A program made the position numbers and the translations under genes. The notes beneath the pieces were generated by a model. That model worked only from the letters and a program-made list of their open reading frames with translations, had not been told where the DNA came from and did not search any database. A DNA stretch of 64,000 nt from Rubripirellula sp. Its GTDB lineage: Bacteria; Planctomycetota; Planctomycetia; Pirellulales; Pirellulaceae. Of this stretch, positions 11,001 to 21,285 are shown one piece after another (within the stretch, counting starts at the first letter, position 1; every line of letters begins with the position of its first letter). The stretch covers positions 52,063 through 116,062 of the forward strand of contig JAAXIK010000486.1 of NCBI GenBank assembly GCA_012270385.1. The letters run 5' to 3'.

Positions 11001-11437
11001 AGCATCTTTCACTGATACGCGAGTCGTTAGACGAGAGAGAGATTGAATATCAGTACTTGGATGGAGCTACGCCGGCCAAAGAGCGACAGCGGAGAGTGGA
11101 TGCATTTCAGGATGGAGAAGGTGACCTATTCTTGATTTCACTCAAAGCCGGAGGAACTGGCCTGAATCTCACCGGTGCAGATTATGTGATACACCTAGAT
11201 CCCTGGTGGAACCCAGCGGTTGAAGATCAAGCAACCGATCGGGCGCACCGAATTGGGCAAGAACGCCCCGTAACGGTCTATCGTCTGGTGACTGAAGGTA
11301 CGATTGAGGAACAGATTCTTGCACTTCACGCTGACAAACGTGAACTGGTCGCCGGTGTACTCGATGGAACGGATCTGGCGGCAAAGATGGATACTGAAAC
11401 GTTGATTCAATTGATTCGTGAGGGTGCGGCTAGTTAA
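8087..11437 (+). CDS. SNF2-family DEAD/DEAH-box helicase with SWIM zinc finger
   Basis: SWIM CPCDQFGKSGDRCAH; Walker A DDMGLGKTVQTL; DEAQFIKN; GLSGTPLENHLGELWSL; C-terminal DRAHRIGQERPVTVYRL. Confidence 0.95.
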   Translation: MDLMSEESIGALGLLVAEAAERLVDSHDESLDKRAAMLIVDSPTFSSESGKLHFGFKVKGNRQSLMEVNLEVASEVDDEEEEHFHPLNVALEATPHCPCDQFGKSGDRCAHSLAVAWWLQEQLSRRSINEVFEFFGELEVDAVSAGRDLVSQVLSLVGSKSHSDSQSVGTRLQWRVGLSSSRYYCPLSITAYEQRPKKNGKGWTKGKEVRSFDLLRRDFSSRKVVGRSAVVVGYPCYSFIEDHFADFEALSLLAGHPNVAWDDVNVRPCRVFSAELILTLSEAEPHEETDPSEVGEPADNQTVFYRPELRLNGIEIDLSRCKVVFGYASPVEPIVVVADERQNRLIVCTLPNPKALKVIQHLLEADLEDVVLDSGAAARFAIGSSEVDRFIHVELPPGLAGPIEPVDAELIFELRPRPGAGLFVALRMHEDRFRELVVPGRPPEIVACLTEQGPIRLQRTLQKERDLVDTVIDRYELNRLTPDGADSWVASSDEAALELLGALYSGGEDAPRIIWPEGESLRVRGEITPGALKVQIDDRKDWFGLSGSINVDGRDIPLAELLAAVRDQRSLVQVGDRQFAKISEAFRKRLQQLGDVLIEERGAMKVADAAVPAVQELISTDVPLEATARWHESLKRLEMLADWSPDQPDQLDAVLRDYQLEGYQWLSRLSLWGVGGVLADDMGLGKTVQTLGVLLERASEGPALVVAPTSVGENWLRETERFTPSLSAYLYRDADRISLIDRAGPGDLVIVSYQLLQRDAKRFASRAWHTLVLDEAQFIKNAQTKTSQAIRQLEADWRIGLSGTPLENHLGELWSLFRTLSPGLLGSWDRFRQRFADPIERLKDDEKRKSLAQLVRPFILRRTKDKVLKELPPRTEITLHAELSKAERSRYEDARLAALTELGGSGSEDQGAGQQRIRTLAWLTKLRQLACHPRLVDQDWKKGSAKLELLMSLVEELREGKHRALIFSQFVKHLSLIRESLDEREIEYQYLDGATPAKERQRRVDAFQDGEGDLFLISLKAGGTGLNLTGADYVIHLDPWWNPAVEDQATDRAHRIGQERPVTVYRLVTEGTIEEQILALHADKRELVAGVLDGTDLAAKMDTETLIQLIREGAAS

Positions 11438-11869
11438 GGAAATTAGACCGTCAGATTCGTTGAGAAAGGTCCGCTACTCCCTGTATTCTTGCATCCTATT
11501 TGCTTGAATTATCGTTTTGATGGGAATCGCTCCGTAGTACTCAATGGGTTGCGATTTCTATTTCTCTGCCTCACACAGCCAATGAATTTTATCTTTTTCT
11601 AAATTGGCGGAATCGATTGACCAGAGGTGTCATCTGCTAGGGCGAGACTAAGAAAGTGTTGCGAGGGAAACGACAAAAGACCCGGCTCTCGCGATGAATC
11701 CCGTGAATCTAGCAGTGGTAGGAGAACACCAAATCTCAGGTTGTCTCCAAGTATCCAAGGCGGTACTATAAGGATGTTCACTACTTGGGATTTGCGTTTG
11801 TCCGTAAGGAATGTGGATTTACCCGTTTAAATAGTGGTCTTCGTACAATTTTCGATATAGGTCTGTGTC

Positions 11870-12976
11870 ATGGCAAAAAAGACAAAAACAACACCGAAAA
11901 GCAAAATCGATCCAGGAATGAAGGCGATTTTGGCACGTGAACCGGGCTTGAAGACCACCTTAGAGCAGATTGACAAAACCTTCGGGGATGGCGCGATCAT
12001 GCCTTTGGGGGCATCTCAAAAACTGACGATTGACGGCATTCCCACTGGGAGTCTCAGTCTTGATATGGCCTTGGGGGGACAAGGTATTCCCAGAGGTAGG
12101 ATGATTGAGGTCTATGGTCCTGAATCCAGTGGAAAGACAACTCTTGCACTTCATATTGGCTCCGAAGCTCAGAAAATGGGTGGTATCGCGGCAATTATTG
12201 ACGCTGAACATGCCTTTGATCCAAGTTGGGCGAAAAAATTGGGCGTGGAATTAGACACATTATTGGTCAGCCAACCGAGCAGCGGTGAAGAGGCAATGCA
12301 GATCTGTGAGATGCTTGTTAAGAGTAATGCAGTGGATGTCATCATTGTCGACTCTGTAGCGGCTCTCGTGCCCAAGAAAGAGCTTGAGGGTGAGATTGGT
12401 GATAGCCACGTTGGCTTGCAGGCTCGCTTGATGAGTCAGTCGTTACGAAAGCTCACAGGGGCGATCGCCAAGAGTAAATGCGCGGTGATCTTTATTAACC
12501 AAATTCGCGAAAAAGTGGGTGTGATGTTTGGTAGTCCGGAAACTACACCTGGGGGCCGTGCACTAAAGTTCTACTGCTCTTGTCGAATTGATGTCCGGCG
12601 TATTGGTGCCTTGAAGGATGGGGAAGAGCAAGTTGGGCAACGTGTCAAAACCAAGATTGTAAAGAACAAGGTTGCTCCGCCATTTCGTGTGGCAGAATTC
12701 GACATGATGCATTCCAACGGCATCAGTTACGAGGGTGACCTTCTCGATTTGGGTACAAATTTCAAAGTGGTTTCCCGCAGCGGGTCTTGGTTCAAGTACG
12801 GAGAAACTTATCTAGGTCAGGGTAAAGAGAAAGCTCGTAATTTCTTGATTGAAAATCCTGAGATCGCTGAGGAAATAAAAGATGCTGTGATGATCGCAGG
12901 TGGATTTCTTGGCGCTACACCTGAATCAGCTGATTCGACAGCGGGAAGTGAGAAAGCGGAAATTCCCAATAGTTAA
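11870..12976 (+). CDS. recA: Recombinase RecA
   Basis: [74 protein letters not shown]. Confidence 0.98.
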   Translation: MAKKTKTTPKSKIDPGMKAILAREPGLKTTLEQIDKTFGDGAIMPLGASQKLTIDGIPTGSLSLDMALGGQGIPRGRMIEVYGPESSGKTTLALHIGSEAQKMGGIAAIIDAEHAFDPSWAKKLGVELDTLLVSQPSSGEEAMQICEMLVKSNAVDVIIVDSVAALVPKKELEGEIGDSHVGLQARLMSQSLRKLTGAIAKSKCAVIFINQIREKVGVMFGSPETTPGGRALKFYCSCRIDVRRIGALKDGEEQVGQRVKTKIVKNKVAPPFRVAEFDMMHSNGISYEGDLLDLGTNFKVVSRSGSWFKYGETYLGQGKEKARNFLIENPEIAEEIKDAVMIAGGFLGATPESADSTAGSEKAEIPNS

Positions 12977-12996
12977 ACAATGGATTGTGTTCTGAT

Positions 12997-13027
12997 CGTC
13001 ACCATCTTAACTCGTAAGATGGTGACG
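12997..13027. terminator. Perfect 13-bp hairpin between convergent recA and glnS; likely bidirectional terminator without U-tract
   Basis: CGTCACCATCTTA-ACTCG-TAAGATGGTGACG. Confidence 0.7.
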
Positions 13028-13044
13028 GGAGATTGCGATGAAGA

Positions 13045-14733
13045 CTAATTAGTTTTTCCTTTTGCTTCCATTTTGCCCCATGTGTCTCGCAGAGACACGA
13101 TTCGGTTCATGACTAATTTTTCCGATGTCGTGTCGGGGTCGACTACAAAATAGCCGACCCGTTCATATTGCAACTGCTCACCAATGGAATGTTCTTTTAT
13201 CGCAGGCTCTGCGAAAGCTTTTACTGTTTTTAAAGAATTTGGATTTAGATAATCCAAATAGGTTTTTCCGTCTTCAGTTGAACCAGGGTCCTCTGATGTA
13301 AATAAACGGTCGTAAAGCCGGACTTCAATTTCTTCTGCGTGCTGAGCACTTACCCAATGAATGGTGCCTTTGACCTTACGACCGGACGTATCAGAACCGC
13401 TGCGTGAGTTGGGGTCGTAAGTGCATAATATTTCCGTAATCTCCCCGGATTCATCCTTCACTACGTCGTGGCAATCCACAATGTAGCCGGCGCGTAATCT
13501 CACCGACCCGCCTTTTTTCAAGCGGAAAAATTTCCTTGGAGCTTCCTCTTTGAAATCATCTCGATCGATTAGCAGGTTACCACTGAACGGTACTTCACGA
13601 CGACCAGCCTCTTTGTCCTCCGGATTATTAATCGCATCGTTGATTTCTACGTGACCTTCGGGCCAATTGGTGATCGTGAGTTTTACCGGATTCAACACCA
13701 CCATCCGTCGGGACGCAATTTTGTTGAGATGATCTCGGACTGAATTTTCGAGTCGGATAATATCAATGGTGCTGTTGAACTTTGCCACCCCAACATCAAG
13801 GCAGAAATTTCTGATGGATTCGGGGGTGTAACCTCGACGCCTGTAGCCGCGAAGTGTGGGCATTCTTGGGTCATCCCATCCATCGACATATCCTTCCTTG
13901 ACCATTTTCAGCATGAATCGCTTGCCAACCAAAAGGCTGCTCAACTTCAGCTTGGCAAATTCAATTTGACGAGGATGGTGAATATTCAGTTTCTGACAGA
14001 ACCAATCATAGAGTGGTCGATGGTTCTCAAATTCGAGGGTGCAGATAGAGAAACTGATATTTTCAATTGAGTCGCTCTGGCCATGCGTCCAATCATAGGT
14101 GGGATAAATGCACCAAGTATCACCTGTTCTATGGTGATGAGCTCGCAGGATTCGATACATCACGGGGTCGCGCAAATTTATATTTGGCGAAGCCATATCA
14201 ATTTTTGCACGCAAGGATTTCGAACCGTCCGAAAATTCACCGGCTCGCATTCGACGAAATAGGTCGAGATTTTCTTCAGGAGTTCGATCTCGAAATGGGC
14301 TGTTGCGCCCGGCTTGGGTGAGAGTTCCTCTATATTCACGCATCTCTTCAGCAGATAGATCGCAGACGTAAGCATCACCACTCTCGATCAGTTTCTCTGC
14401 CCAGCTATACAGTTGGTCAAAGTAGTCACTTGCATAATGAAGGGAGTCCCATTCGAACCCGAGCCATTGGATGTCCTCCATGATGGCTTCAACATATTCT
14501 GTATCTTCTTTGACAGGGTTGGTGTCGTCGAATCGCAGATTGCACGATCCGCCATTCGCTTTCGCAAGACCAAAATTGAGGCAAATGCTTTTCGCGTGAC
14601 CAATGTGAAGGTAGCCATTCGGCTCAGGTGGGAATCGTGTGTTTACATTCTGAAAACGACCGGATTCGAGATCAGATTCGATGGCTTGTTCAATGAAATT
14701 CTTGGATTCACGTTTGAGAGTGTCGTCGTTCAT
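13045..14733 (-). CDS. glnS: Glutaminyl-tRNA synthetase
   Basis: NVNTRFPPEPNGYLHIGHAKSICLNFGLA, LRFDDTNPVKEDTEYV, KLSSLLVGKRFM; full length. Confidence 0.96.
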   Translation of the reverse strand: MNDDTLKRESKNFIEQAIESDLESGRFQNVNTRFPPEPNGYLHIGHAKSICLNFGLAKANGGSCNLRFDDTNPVKEDTEYVEAIMEDIQWLGFEWDSLHYASDYFDQLYSWAEKLIESGDAYVCDLSAEEMREYRGTLTQAGRNSPFRDRTPEENLDLFRRMRAGEFSDGSKSLRAKIDMASPNINLRDPVMYRILRAHHHRTGDTWCIYPTYDWTHGQSDSIENISFSICTLEFENHRPLYDWFCQKLNIHHPRQIEFAKLKLSSLLVGKRFMLKMVKEGYVDGWDDPRMPTLRGYRRRGYTPESIRNFCLDVGVAKFNSTIDIIRLENSVRDHLNKIASRRMVVLNPVKLTITNWPEGHVEINDAINNPEDKEAGRREVPFSGNLLIDRDDFKEEAPRKFFRLKKGGSVRLRAGYIVDCHDVVKDESGEITEILCTYDPNSRSGSDTSGRKVKGTIHWVSAQHAEEIEVRLYDRLFTSEDPGSTEDGKTYLDYLNPNSLKTVKAFAEPAIKEHSIGEQLQYERVGYFVVDPDTTSEKLVMNRIVSLRDTWGKMEAKGKTN

Positions 14734-15015
14734 TGCTTGCCATTCCTTGTTGCAAATATACGGTAGAAAAATTTAGTTTCGGAAGTGGCTCATTGAGTAC
14801 TTGAGGATCAAACCAAAACTTCTAGAGATCGATATATGGATTTCTGCGTTTGGTAGCACAAACTGCAATGTGGACCCTATAGCAGTACAGTCAAGAACGC
14901 AGCATTCCCTGCGATACTGAATTTAAGTCTGTCTGTGGGGGCTATTGGCTTGGAGTTCGTCAGTCTATTCGTTTTCCATTTCATCTTTTTGTTCTTCCGT
15001 TGATCCTATTTTTAG

Positions 15016-16515
15016 TTACCGAACGAAGTTAATCAGATGCCAAACATCTTCTTCTTCAAATTGTCCCTCCACAAATGTAGCTGCTGGCATTGGAGAGCCT
15101 TCGATGCCCTGAGTAATTCGCCTGTAGAGTTGAGCAGCGGACTCTCCACCTCGGAAAATCCCTTCGGTGAAATTACGTGGTTTTGCATTTTGAGGCTTTA
15201 AAGCACCCCGAGCGAGCAAAGGCACTAAGGCGTCAAGATTGTTTGGCTGAAGTCCAACCCTTGAGGTCCAATCTTTGGTCCAATCATCGAAGTCAGTGGT
15301 CTGGCCGTTGCCCAACCCTTTTTCACCATGACATTTACTACATAGCGCAAATTTACCCAGAAAAACTTCGCGACCTCGTTTTACGGATAGATGGAGTGCT
15401 TCTGCTTTAGCAGCGTCATTTTCGAGGAGTTGCTCCATTTCGGCGAATGAGTTGGGAACGGGGATGCTGTCTGGTGGAGATGGCACATCCACAACCTCCT
15501 CTTCAGCAGCAAGCCATGCGTCCGCAATATCGATTGCGTAGTCTTCAGCGTATTCCCACTCCTCTTCAAACCTTTCTAATTCTTCGAGTTTGGTTTCTTC
15601 CGCTTCACTCAGTTCATCTTTTTCACTCAGTATTTCAATTTCCTCCTCGAGTGAACCGCGATCTTCTCTGGCAGTCCATTTAATCTTTTGACCGACGTCA
15701 GAGTTAATCAATCGATCTCCACCATCAAGAATGCCTTCAAGAATGCCAATGTCAATCTGCATGCGTTCATGTTCGCCTCGCATGGAGAGATAGATTACAT
15801 AATCAACCAGTGCATCAATGTCTTCTTTTGTAATTTCCTCAGGTAGCCAGCTTTGAGCTTCTTCACCTCTCTTTAATTTTTCTAACTCCAATAGTTGTTC
15901 CACGCTGTTCATATTGGATCCGGATATTCCGTAAGTGATCAGCTGCCGTAAATCGTCTTTGGTTGGCTTTGAACCTCGCTCTGTTGATTTGAATTTGAAT
16001 ACACCCATGCGGTAGTCCCGGGGATAGGGCACTTGAGCTGCACCAAGCGGGCCTCGCCCGTCACCTGATATGCCGTGGCAACTAGCACAGAGCAAGCGAT
16101 AAAGTCCCCTTCCCTCTTCGCTCTCTGGACCAGAGGCTCGATGGAGATTGTCTAGGGAAACCACGGTTGCAAGATCTTCATCATCTAGAATGACCTGCGG
16201 TAGATTCGGTTCGTCCGGGGATCCAAACATCTGATCCACAACCCAAAAAGCGTCCTGAGAAGCTTGTTGCATTGGGAGGTCGTTTTGAATCTGATACTTT
16301 GTTGAGTGAACTAGATTGGGCTCAAATCGAGTCGTGAGAACTTCTTTCTCAGAACAGCCAATTGCTAACACCATGATCATGGTTGCGAAGAGATGGCACG
16401 ATTTGCAGCAAACTAGTGAATTTCGCATGATTTTCAAATTGGCTGGAAATAGTAAAGTCATTGAGGCAGGCGATGGTAGGATTTTCGATACCCGGCGCTC
16501 TTCAAAACGACGCAC
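15016..16515 (-). CDS. Di-heme c-type cytochrome, probable lipoprotein
   Basis: CASCHGISGDGRGPLG and CSKCHGEKGLGNGQT; lipobox-like LAIGC. Likely start Met at 16428. Confidence 0.85.
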   Translation of the reverse strand: MRRFEERRVSKILPSPASMTLLFPANLKIMRNSLVCCKSCHLFATMIMVLAIGCSEKEVLTTRFEPNLVHSTKYQIQNDLPMQQASQDAFWVVDQMFGSPDEPNLPQVILDDEDLATVVSLDNLHRASGPESEEGRGLYRLLCASCHGISGDGRGPLGAAQVPYPRDYRMGVFKFKSTERGSKPTKDDLRQLITYGISGSNMNSVEQLLELEKLKRGEEAQSWLPEEITKEDIDALVDYVIYLSMRGEHERMQIDIGILEGILDGGDRLINSDVGQKIKWTAREDRGSLEEEIEILSEKDELSEAEETKLEELERFEEEWEYAEDYAIDIADAWLAAEEEVVDVPSPPDSIPVPNSFAEMEQLLENDAAKAEALHLSVKRGREVFLGKFALCSKCHGEKGLGNGQTTDFDDWTKDWTSRVGLQPNNLDALVPLLARGALKPQNAKPRNFTEGIFRGGESAAQLYRRITQGIEGSPMPAATFVEGQFEEEDVWHLINFVR

Positions 16516-16732
16516 AAGGCGGTTTCAGAATAACAACGTAAAACCCTAGCCACGGGTGAGACCGCATCCTGATGCGTGCAATCAACTCACCCTATTGTAG
16601 ATACACCGCGTCAGTTCGAAATGCCTATACCGCGATTAGGGTAGTTAAAGTGGGCCTGCGGGAGATTTTCTTAGAGCGTTTTAGGTCGCCGGGACATGAG
16701 CAGAAGGATTCTTGCTCTCGACACAAATCGAA

Positions 16733-18280
16733 CTAATTGGCGATCGTGCCAGCCAGCTTCAGACGTTCTATGCTACGTGTTTTACCGAGGATTTCTAGTG
16801 TTTCGAACATCCCAAAGCCGTTGGTGCGGCCGGTGGTCGCAACACGAAGAGCATGGATAATCGCCCGTAATTTGATGCTTTCGGAATTGCAAAAATCCTG
16901 TATCACCTCTTGAATTTCCTCGCGATGAAATGGGTCGATGCTCTCCAATCGTTCGGCAATCGCAAGCAGTCGACCTGGTGCGGCCTCATCCTTTCGAATT
17001 CTTTTTTCGACCGCCGCTGAATCTACTTCATAAGCATCAATGAAAAAGTAGTCGAAATCGAGAATATCGCCTGCAATGGTCAGGCGATCATAAGCTTCCT
17101 GAATTACCTGAGTAAGAGTTTCGTTCGCCTTTGGGTCATTCAGCAATCCAGCTCTTTGAGCAAAGGGTTTAACTTTTTCGATTCGTTCTTCGGTAGACAG
17201 TTTCGAAAATGATCGGCTTTGAAAGGCTAATAGTTTGCGTGGATCGAACGAAGCCGGAGCCTTGTTGACGCGATCTAAGGTGAAAAGTTCAATCATCTCC
17301 TCGATCGAAAACTCTTCTCGCTCACCATCGAGTGACCAACCAAGAAGCAGCAAGTAATTAAGGATCGCATCAGGTTGGAATCCAATTTCTCGGTAGAAGT
17401 CAATAATCACTGGATTGAAGGTGTCAGCTTCAGTCTCGATTTGACAGCTTTCTGCGATGGTTTGTCCCTGTGAGAGAAGATCTGCAAAATCTTTATTCTT
17501 CTCATATTTGGCAAGTTTTCTTTTGCTCAATTTTGCAGAACCACCTGGTTCGGCGACGTAGGGAAGGTGAGCATAAATGGGACGAGTGTAACCGAGAGAC
17601 TCAATGATAAAGATTTGTCTTGGTGTGTTAGAGAGATGCTCTTCTGCTCGAACAACATGCGTCACATCAAACTCCGCATCATCAACCACACTGGCAAGAT
17701 GATAGAGACAGCTTCCGTCTGGTCGTTGAATAACGGTATCTTGTTCTTTCGACCATTCAAATCGCACTTCACCACGGACAAGATCTTGGATGACGCATTC
17801 ACCTTCACGAGGCATTTTTAGACGAACGGTCCGAGGTCTTCCTTCTGCTTCGTAAGCCGCAGCTTCTTCATCAGTGTTAGCTGCCCATCGGCGGTCATAA
17901 AAAAATCTCTCCCCCTTTTGCTCTGCTGCCTCCCTTTCTTTTTGTAATTCTTCTGGTGTCGCATAATCTCGATACGCATGACCTGAGTCAAGGAGATTCT
18001 GAACCGCCTCACGGTAGCGATCCGATCTTTGTGACTGATAATAGGGTGCATGTGGACCATCCACATCAGGACCTTCGTCCCAATCGAGTCCCAGCCATCG
18101 AAAGCCATCCAGGATAGGCCGTAACGCTTCAGCAACATTTCGTCCGGCATCCGTATCATCGATCCTCAAGATAAATTGGCCACCAGTTTGTTTTGCGAGT
18201 AACCAATTGAAGAGTGCTGTCCGAACACCACCAATATGTAGGTAGCCAGTGGGACTGGGAGCAAAGCGTGTGCGAATCAT
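16733..18280 (-). CDS. gltX: Glutamyl-tRNA synthetase
   Basis: [42 protein letters not shown] (KMSKS-like). Start placed at 18280, inside the longer ORF. Confidence 0.95.
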   Translation of the reverse strand: MIRTRFAPSPTGYLHIGGVRTALFNWLLAKQTGGQFILRIDDTDAGRNVAEALRPILDGFRWLGLDWDEGPDVDGPHAPYYQSQRSDRYREAVQNLLDSGHAYRDYATPEELQKEREAAEQKGERFFYDRRWAANTDEEAAAYEAEGRPRTVRLKMPREGECVIQDLVRGEVRFEWSKEQDTVIQRPDGSCLYHLASVVDDAEFDVTHVVRAEEHLSNTPRQIFIIESLGYTRPIYAHLPYVAEPGGSAKLSKRKLAKYEKNKDFADLLSQGQTIAESCQIETEADTFNPVIIDFYREIGFQPDAILNYLLLLGWSLDGEREEFSIEEMIELFTLDRVNKAPASFDPRKLLAFQSRSFSKLSTEERIEKVKPFAQRAGLLNDPKANETLTQVIQEAYDRLTIAGDILDFDYFFIDAYEVDSAAVEKRIRKDEAAPGRLLAIAERLESIDPFHREEIQEVIQDFCNSESIKLRAIIHALRVATTGRTNGFGMFETLEILGKTRSIERLKLAGTIAN

Positions 18281-18451
18281 CGCAGCCAAACCTATCGAGA
18301 AGGGGGGGTAAAAGAACGTCAGTGCGATGAGGATACACGATAGAAACAAAAATGTTACCGCACTTAAGGTGAATCTATTTCAAGATGTACCCTGAGTGTG
18401 CGGAGATCACAGGACGACGAATACGGTTCGCTTTTTGATGGTCTGAAGAAC

Positions 18452-19474
18452 CTAGGGTTTGGGGACGTTTTTACCCAGGTGCTTGTATGCTCTTTCGGTC
18501 GCGATACGTCCTCTCCGTGTTCGGACCATTAATTCGCTGCGAAGCAGAAAAGGCTCTACTTCATCTTCTAGCGTGTCACTGCTCACGTTCATCGTATGCG
18601 CTATGGCTTCCAGTCCAGTTGGTCCGCCGGCAAAGATTCGGATGAGTGTGTCAAGATAATTGCGATCTTGTTTATCTAGCCCTAGCGAATCGATGCCAAT
18701 CATATCCAAAGCTGCTGCGGTAATCTGTTCATCCACGATGCCATTTGTCTTGCTTTGTGCGTAATCTCGAACCCAAAGCAGACGATTATTGGCGAGTCGC
18801 GGTGTGCTGCGACTCCGGTTTGCGATGACCATCGCTGAATCTTTGTCCACTTCGATTTTAAGCTTGACCGAATTCCGGAGGATAATTTCTCTGAGTTCGC
18901 TTTGGGTGTACCAGCCCAAATGTTCACGGATTTGGAATCGATCTCGAAGTGGAGCACTGAGCATTCCTGCTCGCGTGGTAGCACCAATCAGAGTGAAGGG
19001 TTGTATTTCATAGTTAAGTGTTCGAGCATTGACTCCCTCACCCAGAACGATGTCGATCCTAAAATCTTCCATCGCTGTGTATAGGTATTCTTCCACAGAT
19101 TTGGGGACACGATGAATTTCGTCGATGAACAGAACGCTACCTTCAGACAGGTTTGTCAAGTACGGCAGAAGATCTTTGGGAGCCTTGAGTCCCGCACCAT
19201 TTGCCATTTGAACCGTCGTTCCCATTTCCGCAGGAATCACAGTAGCAAATGTGGTTTTGCCAAGCCCCGGGGGTCCATCAAATAAAAGGTGTCCCAGGGG
19301 TTCACCCCTCTGCTGTGCCGCTTCGATTGCAATTCGTAGACGTTCAATCACATCCTGCTGGCCGACCATTTCATCCATGAGTTTAGGACGGAGTGAATGG
19401 TCTTGTTCGGTTGGGATGCTTTCTGTTTGGGCGGTCTCAGGATTCGATTGCTGATAGACTGCTTCTCTGGCCAT
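18452..19474 (-). CDS. ruvB: Holliday junction branch migration helicase RuvB
   Basis: LRPKLMDEMVGQQDVIERL, FDGPPGLGKTTFA, FIDEIHR, GATTRAGMLSAPLRDRFQI. Confidence 0.97.
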   Translation of the reverse strand: MAREAVYQQSNPETAQTESIPTEQDHSLRPKLMDEMVGQQDVIERLRIAIEAAQQRGEPLGHLLFDGPPGLGKTTFATVIPAEMGTTVQMANGAGLKAPKDLLPYLTNLSEGSVLFIDEIHRVPKSVEEYLYTAMEDFRIDIVLGEGVNARTLNYEIQPFTLIGATTRAGMLSAPLRDRFQIREHLGWYTQSELREIILRNSVKLKIEVDKDSAMVIANRSRSTPRLANNRLLWVRDYAQSKTNGIVDEQITAAALDMIGIDSLGLDKQDRNYLDTLIRIFAGGPTGLEAIAHTMNVSSDTLEDEVEPFLLRSELMVRTRRGRIATERAYKHLGKNVPKP

Positions 19475-19784
19475 GGTGACACTTAGTTTCCGTGCAAATC
19501 CGCCTTTCGTTTCGGCGGGCTACTGATTGATTCAACGGACCGCTCAATCAGCAATCCGCAGATATTCATTCTGGCTACCCTTGTCTCTTCATACCACCGA
19601 GATGTCAGAATCTCCGCCAATTCTACCCAAGCATCCATTTGAGGTGATTATCGGTGGTGGAACTCTTGCAACTGCCGAGTTACATGGGAAAATCAGTGAC
19701 TCGTTTTGAAAGCTTAGCTCCGACTGACATCGTACTCGTTTCGTCGGATTCCTGCGAACCGCAATCGTTGTTTTTATTTTTTCT

Positions 19785-21146
19785 ATGCAAGATACGCAAT
19801 CAGCAAGATCTGCTCACTGGCACGGTTTTACTCAAATGGCCCATTATGATCCGCTGGTGATCAATCGAGCCGAGGGTGCATGGTTAACCACTGCCGATGG
19901 CAGGCAGTTGCTCGATGGGGTCGCGAGTCTATGGTGTAACGTTCATGGACATGCGAGGCAGGAGATCAATGAGGCGATAAAGGAACAGTTGAGTCGGGTT
20001 GCCCACGTAACAACGCTCGGTATGTCCTGTGACACAACAGAATCTTTGGCGGATGAGTTGGCAAAACGGACACCCGGTGATCTGTCCCATGTCTTTTTCA
20101 GTAGTGATGGGTCATCTGCCGTCGAGGCTGCCATCAAAATGGCATTTCAGTTTTGGCAGCAGAGGGCCCAACCCATGGTTCAGAAAACCACGTAACAGGC
20201 CCTCAAGCTTCCTTATAACGGAGACCCAACTGGTGCGGTTTCACTCGGTGGGATCGAGTATTTTCATCAACTTTTTTCTCCGATACTCTTTTCTCCTATT
20301 CGGGGACCCCTGCCCTGCACTTACCGATTGCCTCGGGATGTCGACATTGAGGGAGCTGCTGAGTATTACCTCTCACAAATGGAAGCTCTCTTGATCGAGC
20401 ACCATGAGGAACTGGCAGCAGTTGTTATGGAACCGCTTGTTCAAGGTGCTGCGGGAATGATTACCCACCCAAAAGGATTTCTTCGGGGGGTCAGGGCGTT
20501 ATGCGATCGATATGACGTTCTCTTGGTCTGTGACGAAGTGGCTACAGGATTCGGTCGAACAGGAACCATGTTTGCCTGTGAACAAGAAGATGTAACGCCA
20601 GATATCCTATGCCTCGGAAAAGGATTGACAGGTGGTTATCTTCCAATGGCTGCGACGATAGCGGTCCCCAAAGTATACGAAGCGTTCTTGGCTCCAGTGG
20701 AGAGCTCTAAACAGTTCTTCCACGGACACACCTTTGCGGGTAACCCTCTCGCTGCTGCTGCGGCGTTGGCGTCCCTAGATCTTTTTGATCAAGAACAACC
20801 GGTACTTAGCGTGCCAACGAAGGGGAACTATTTGCGAAATCGCTTCAGAGCTCTAAATGATCATCCTCATGTGGGCTGTGTGCGAGGCCGAGGACTCATG
20901 TTTGGGATTGAGTTGGTGCAGGATTCCGAATCAAAGCAACCGCTCGATCCTGCTCTACTGCTGGGTAGGAAGATTTGTCAGCTGGCCACCGACCGAGGAG
21001 TCTGGATTCGGCCCCTCGGTGATGTGATTGTCCTGATGCCACCACTCTCTATCAATCAATCTGAACTTGCGATTCTAGCTGATGTCGTTATCGAGAGTAT
21101 CGAAGAGGTGGCCTCGGGTCTGGCAAGCAGGAGTTCCTGCGGGTAA
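19785..21146 (+). pseudogene. bioA: Adenosylmethionine-8-amino-7-oxononanoate aminotransferase (BioA-like), interrupted by in-frame TAA at 20193
   Basis: ORFs 19785..20195 and 20328..21146 share a frame. Read through the TAA it continues QALKLPYNGDPTGAVSLGGIEYFHQLFSPILF...; PLP-Lys motif LCLGKGLTGGYLPMAAT is intact. Confidence 0.75.
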
Positions 21147-21285
21147 TCCATGACACGACTGCGGAATGCCGGAATCTTATTTATGTTATGCTACGGCGAT
21201 TCGATCGGTGCACTAGGGCATGGCGCTCTGCGCACTCAGTATTGTTTAGAAATGAAGCAGTAATCTACTTTTCTTATGGGATGTC

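Noticed and set aside
8087-11437. SNF2 helicase as part of a DISARM-type or other defence system
   Set aside because: SWIM-SNF2 helicases are common stand-alone bacterial proteins; neighbours are SGNH hydrolase and recA with no methylase, nuclease or DUF1998 gene.
2772-20195. Genetic code reassignment or a programmed readthrough system explaining the interrupted genes
   Set aside because: The internal stops are TGA, TAG and TAA, and dozens of other genes end normally; decay or sequence error is simpler.
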